DNA from: JAVBQF01 sp031549195 | GTDB lineage: Bacteria > Bacillota_I > Bacilli_A > RF39 > UBA660 | Direction of reading: 5' to 3' | NCBI GenBank assembly: GCA_031549195.1 | Contig: JAVBQF010000036.1 | Coordinates: 1-5,651 of the forward strand | DNA: 5,651 nucleotides | Shown here: in pieces, positions 5,318-5,651 of the stretch | How positions within the stretch are numbered: position 1 is the first letter of the stretch | Layout of the letters: every line of letters begins with the position of its first letter | Notes under the pieces: model-generated | Told to the model about the DNA's origin: nothing | What the model saw: the letters and a program-made list of their open reading frames with translations, nothing else | Databases searched by the model: none | Translations under genes and position numbers: made by a program

Positions 5318-5494
5318 TACTTATCCAATTATCTATAAAAAAATAAATAGAATCAGGCACTTATCACTTCCTATAATTGATATTATGTTGCCTTGTTGGA
5401 TTACTATCTTTAAAGTTCTAAAAGATGCTCTATTTAAATATGCATAATACTTCCCTATTAATTTTGATATATTTAGTATATTAACAGGTTTTAG

Positions 5495-5514
5495 TAATAG
5501 TAAAATTACTATTA
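5495..5514. repeat. AT-rich palindrome
   Basis: TAATAGTAA (5495-5503) and TTACTATTA (5506-5514) are perfect 9-bp inverted arms separated by AA. No T run follows on the + strand, so it is not a standard terminator. It could be a protein-binding site or chance. Confidence 0.5.
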
Positions 5515-5651
5515 AATTTATTTTCATTATTGTCATTACTGTATACCAATTATACTAATATGTATTTTTAAAGTATTATTACTTATTATTTTTCAGTACC
5601 ATAATAATATATCCCTTTAATAAGTTTCCACTTTAATTATCTACTACTCTA

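Larger units (their letters stand above)
5232..5360 (-). pseudogene. Small membrane protein frame split by an amber codon
   Basis: Starting at GTG (5360-5358), with GGAAG six bases upstream, the frame reads VPDSIYFFIDNW and continues to a TAG at 5282-5280 after 26 residues. The same frame then resumes with LIVILITTLTMERKQ and ends at TAA (5234-5232), two bases before the ATG of the 59-codon gene. Without the TAG it would be a 42-residue protein with one long membrane helix and a polar tail. Its FFIDNW part loosely resembles FSLDNY of the next gene, so the two could be related. An alternative origin is a longer gene: the 67-codon frame upstream (5536-5333) runs into this one if one base is added in the A run at 5337-5343. 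Confidence 0.28.
4821..5651. other. Gene-poor, AT-rich region with small hydrophobic reading frames
   Basis: About 830 bases with no normal-sized gene, no tRNA or rRNA, no CRISPR-like repeats and no transposase remnants that I can see. Stops are frequent in all six frames. The contents are a + strand promoter with a broken small frame (4824-4996), a - strand pair of small membrane reading frames (5050-5360), and palindromes at 5258-5275 and 5495-5514. A 67-codon - strand frame (5536-5333) is hydrophobic but lacks a ribosome binding site. The far right end (5540-5651) shows nothing firm. The base composition and broken frames suggest decaying accessory DNA. Confidence 0.5.

Noticed and set aside
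5333..5536. 67-codon - strand frame (MTIMKINLIVI...) as an independent gene
   Set aside because: No ribosome binding site precedes its ATG, it has no recognisable motif, and hydrophobic content is expected by chance here. It is mentioned only as a possible upstream part of a frame-broken gene joined at the A run 5337-5343.
5579..5602. Seven-codon - strand frame (MVLKNNK) behind AAAGGGA
   Set aside because: Too short to judge. The ribosome binding site-like sequence is expected by chance, and no linked gene supports a leader peptide.

Overview
The window is very AT-rich and carries tightly packed genes of a low-GC Gram-positive type. Three things point to a wall-bearing member of the Bacilli/Erysipelotrichia/RF39-like lineages related to Mollicutes: AGGAG-type ribosome binding sites, sigma-A-type promoters close to consensus, and an LPxTG protein with a sortase beside an MnmA of the Erysipelotrichia/Mollicutes type. 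The assignment is inferred from remembered family features, not from a search. The standard code fits: every Trp codon in the long genes is TGG, and no long gene is interrupted by TGA.

Layout on the + strand. (1) Positions 1-494 hold one monocistronic unit: a consensus promoter, a 127-aa protein with two membrane helices and no recognised family, and a clear terminator. (2) Positions 578-2784 hold a surface-display pair: a secreted 462-aa protein with a predicted isopeptide-type domain and an LPKTG anchor, then a sortase with an unusual double-helix N-terminal anchor. A modest terminator lying over the stop codon of the first gene probably limits sortase expression. (3) Positions 2805-3965 hold mnmA, the tRNA 2-thiouridylase. 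Its promoter sits in the loop of the sortase terminator and its start lacks a Shine-Dalgarno sequence. (4) Positions 3979-4820 hold a 255-aa helix-turn-helix protein of unknown role. Its strong promoter overlaps an inverted repeat that may be an operator.

Positions 4821-5651 (about 830 bases) contain no gene of normal size. They hold a plausible + strand promoter and ribosome binding site leading into a frame-broken small membrane reading frame. On the - strand there is a 59-codon reading frame (one membrane helix, cationic tail) preceded, with a 2-base gap, by a 42-codon reading frame split by an amber codon. This part looks like decaying accessory DNA with small hydrophobic genes, and the calls in it are weak because AT-rich noise also translates into Ile/Leu/Phe-rich peptides.

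The only clear functional partnership is the LPKTG protein with the sortase. mnmA is housekeeping and appears independently transcribed. The items most worth checking are the sortase topology, the nesting of terminators over stop codons and a promoter, the near-leaderless mnmA, the possible operator, and the small - strand membrane ORF.
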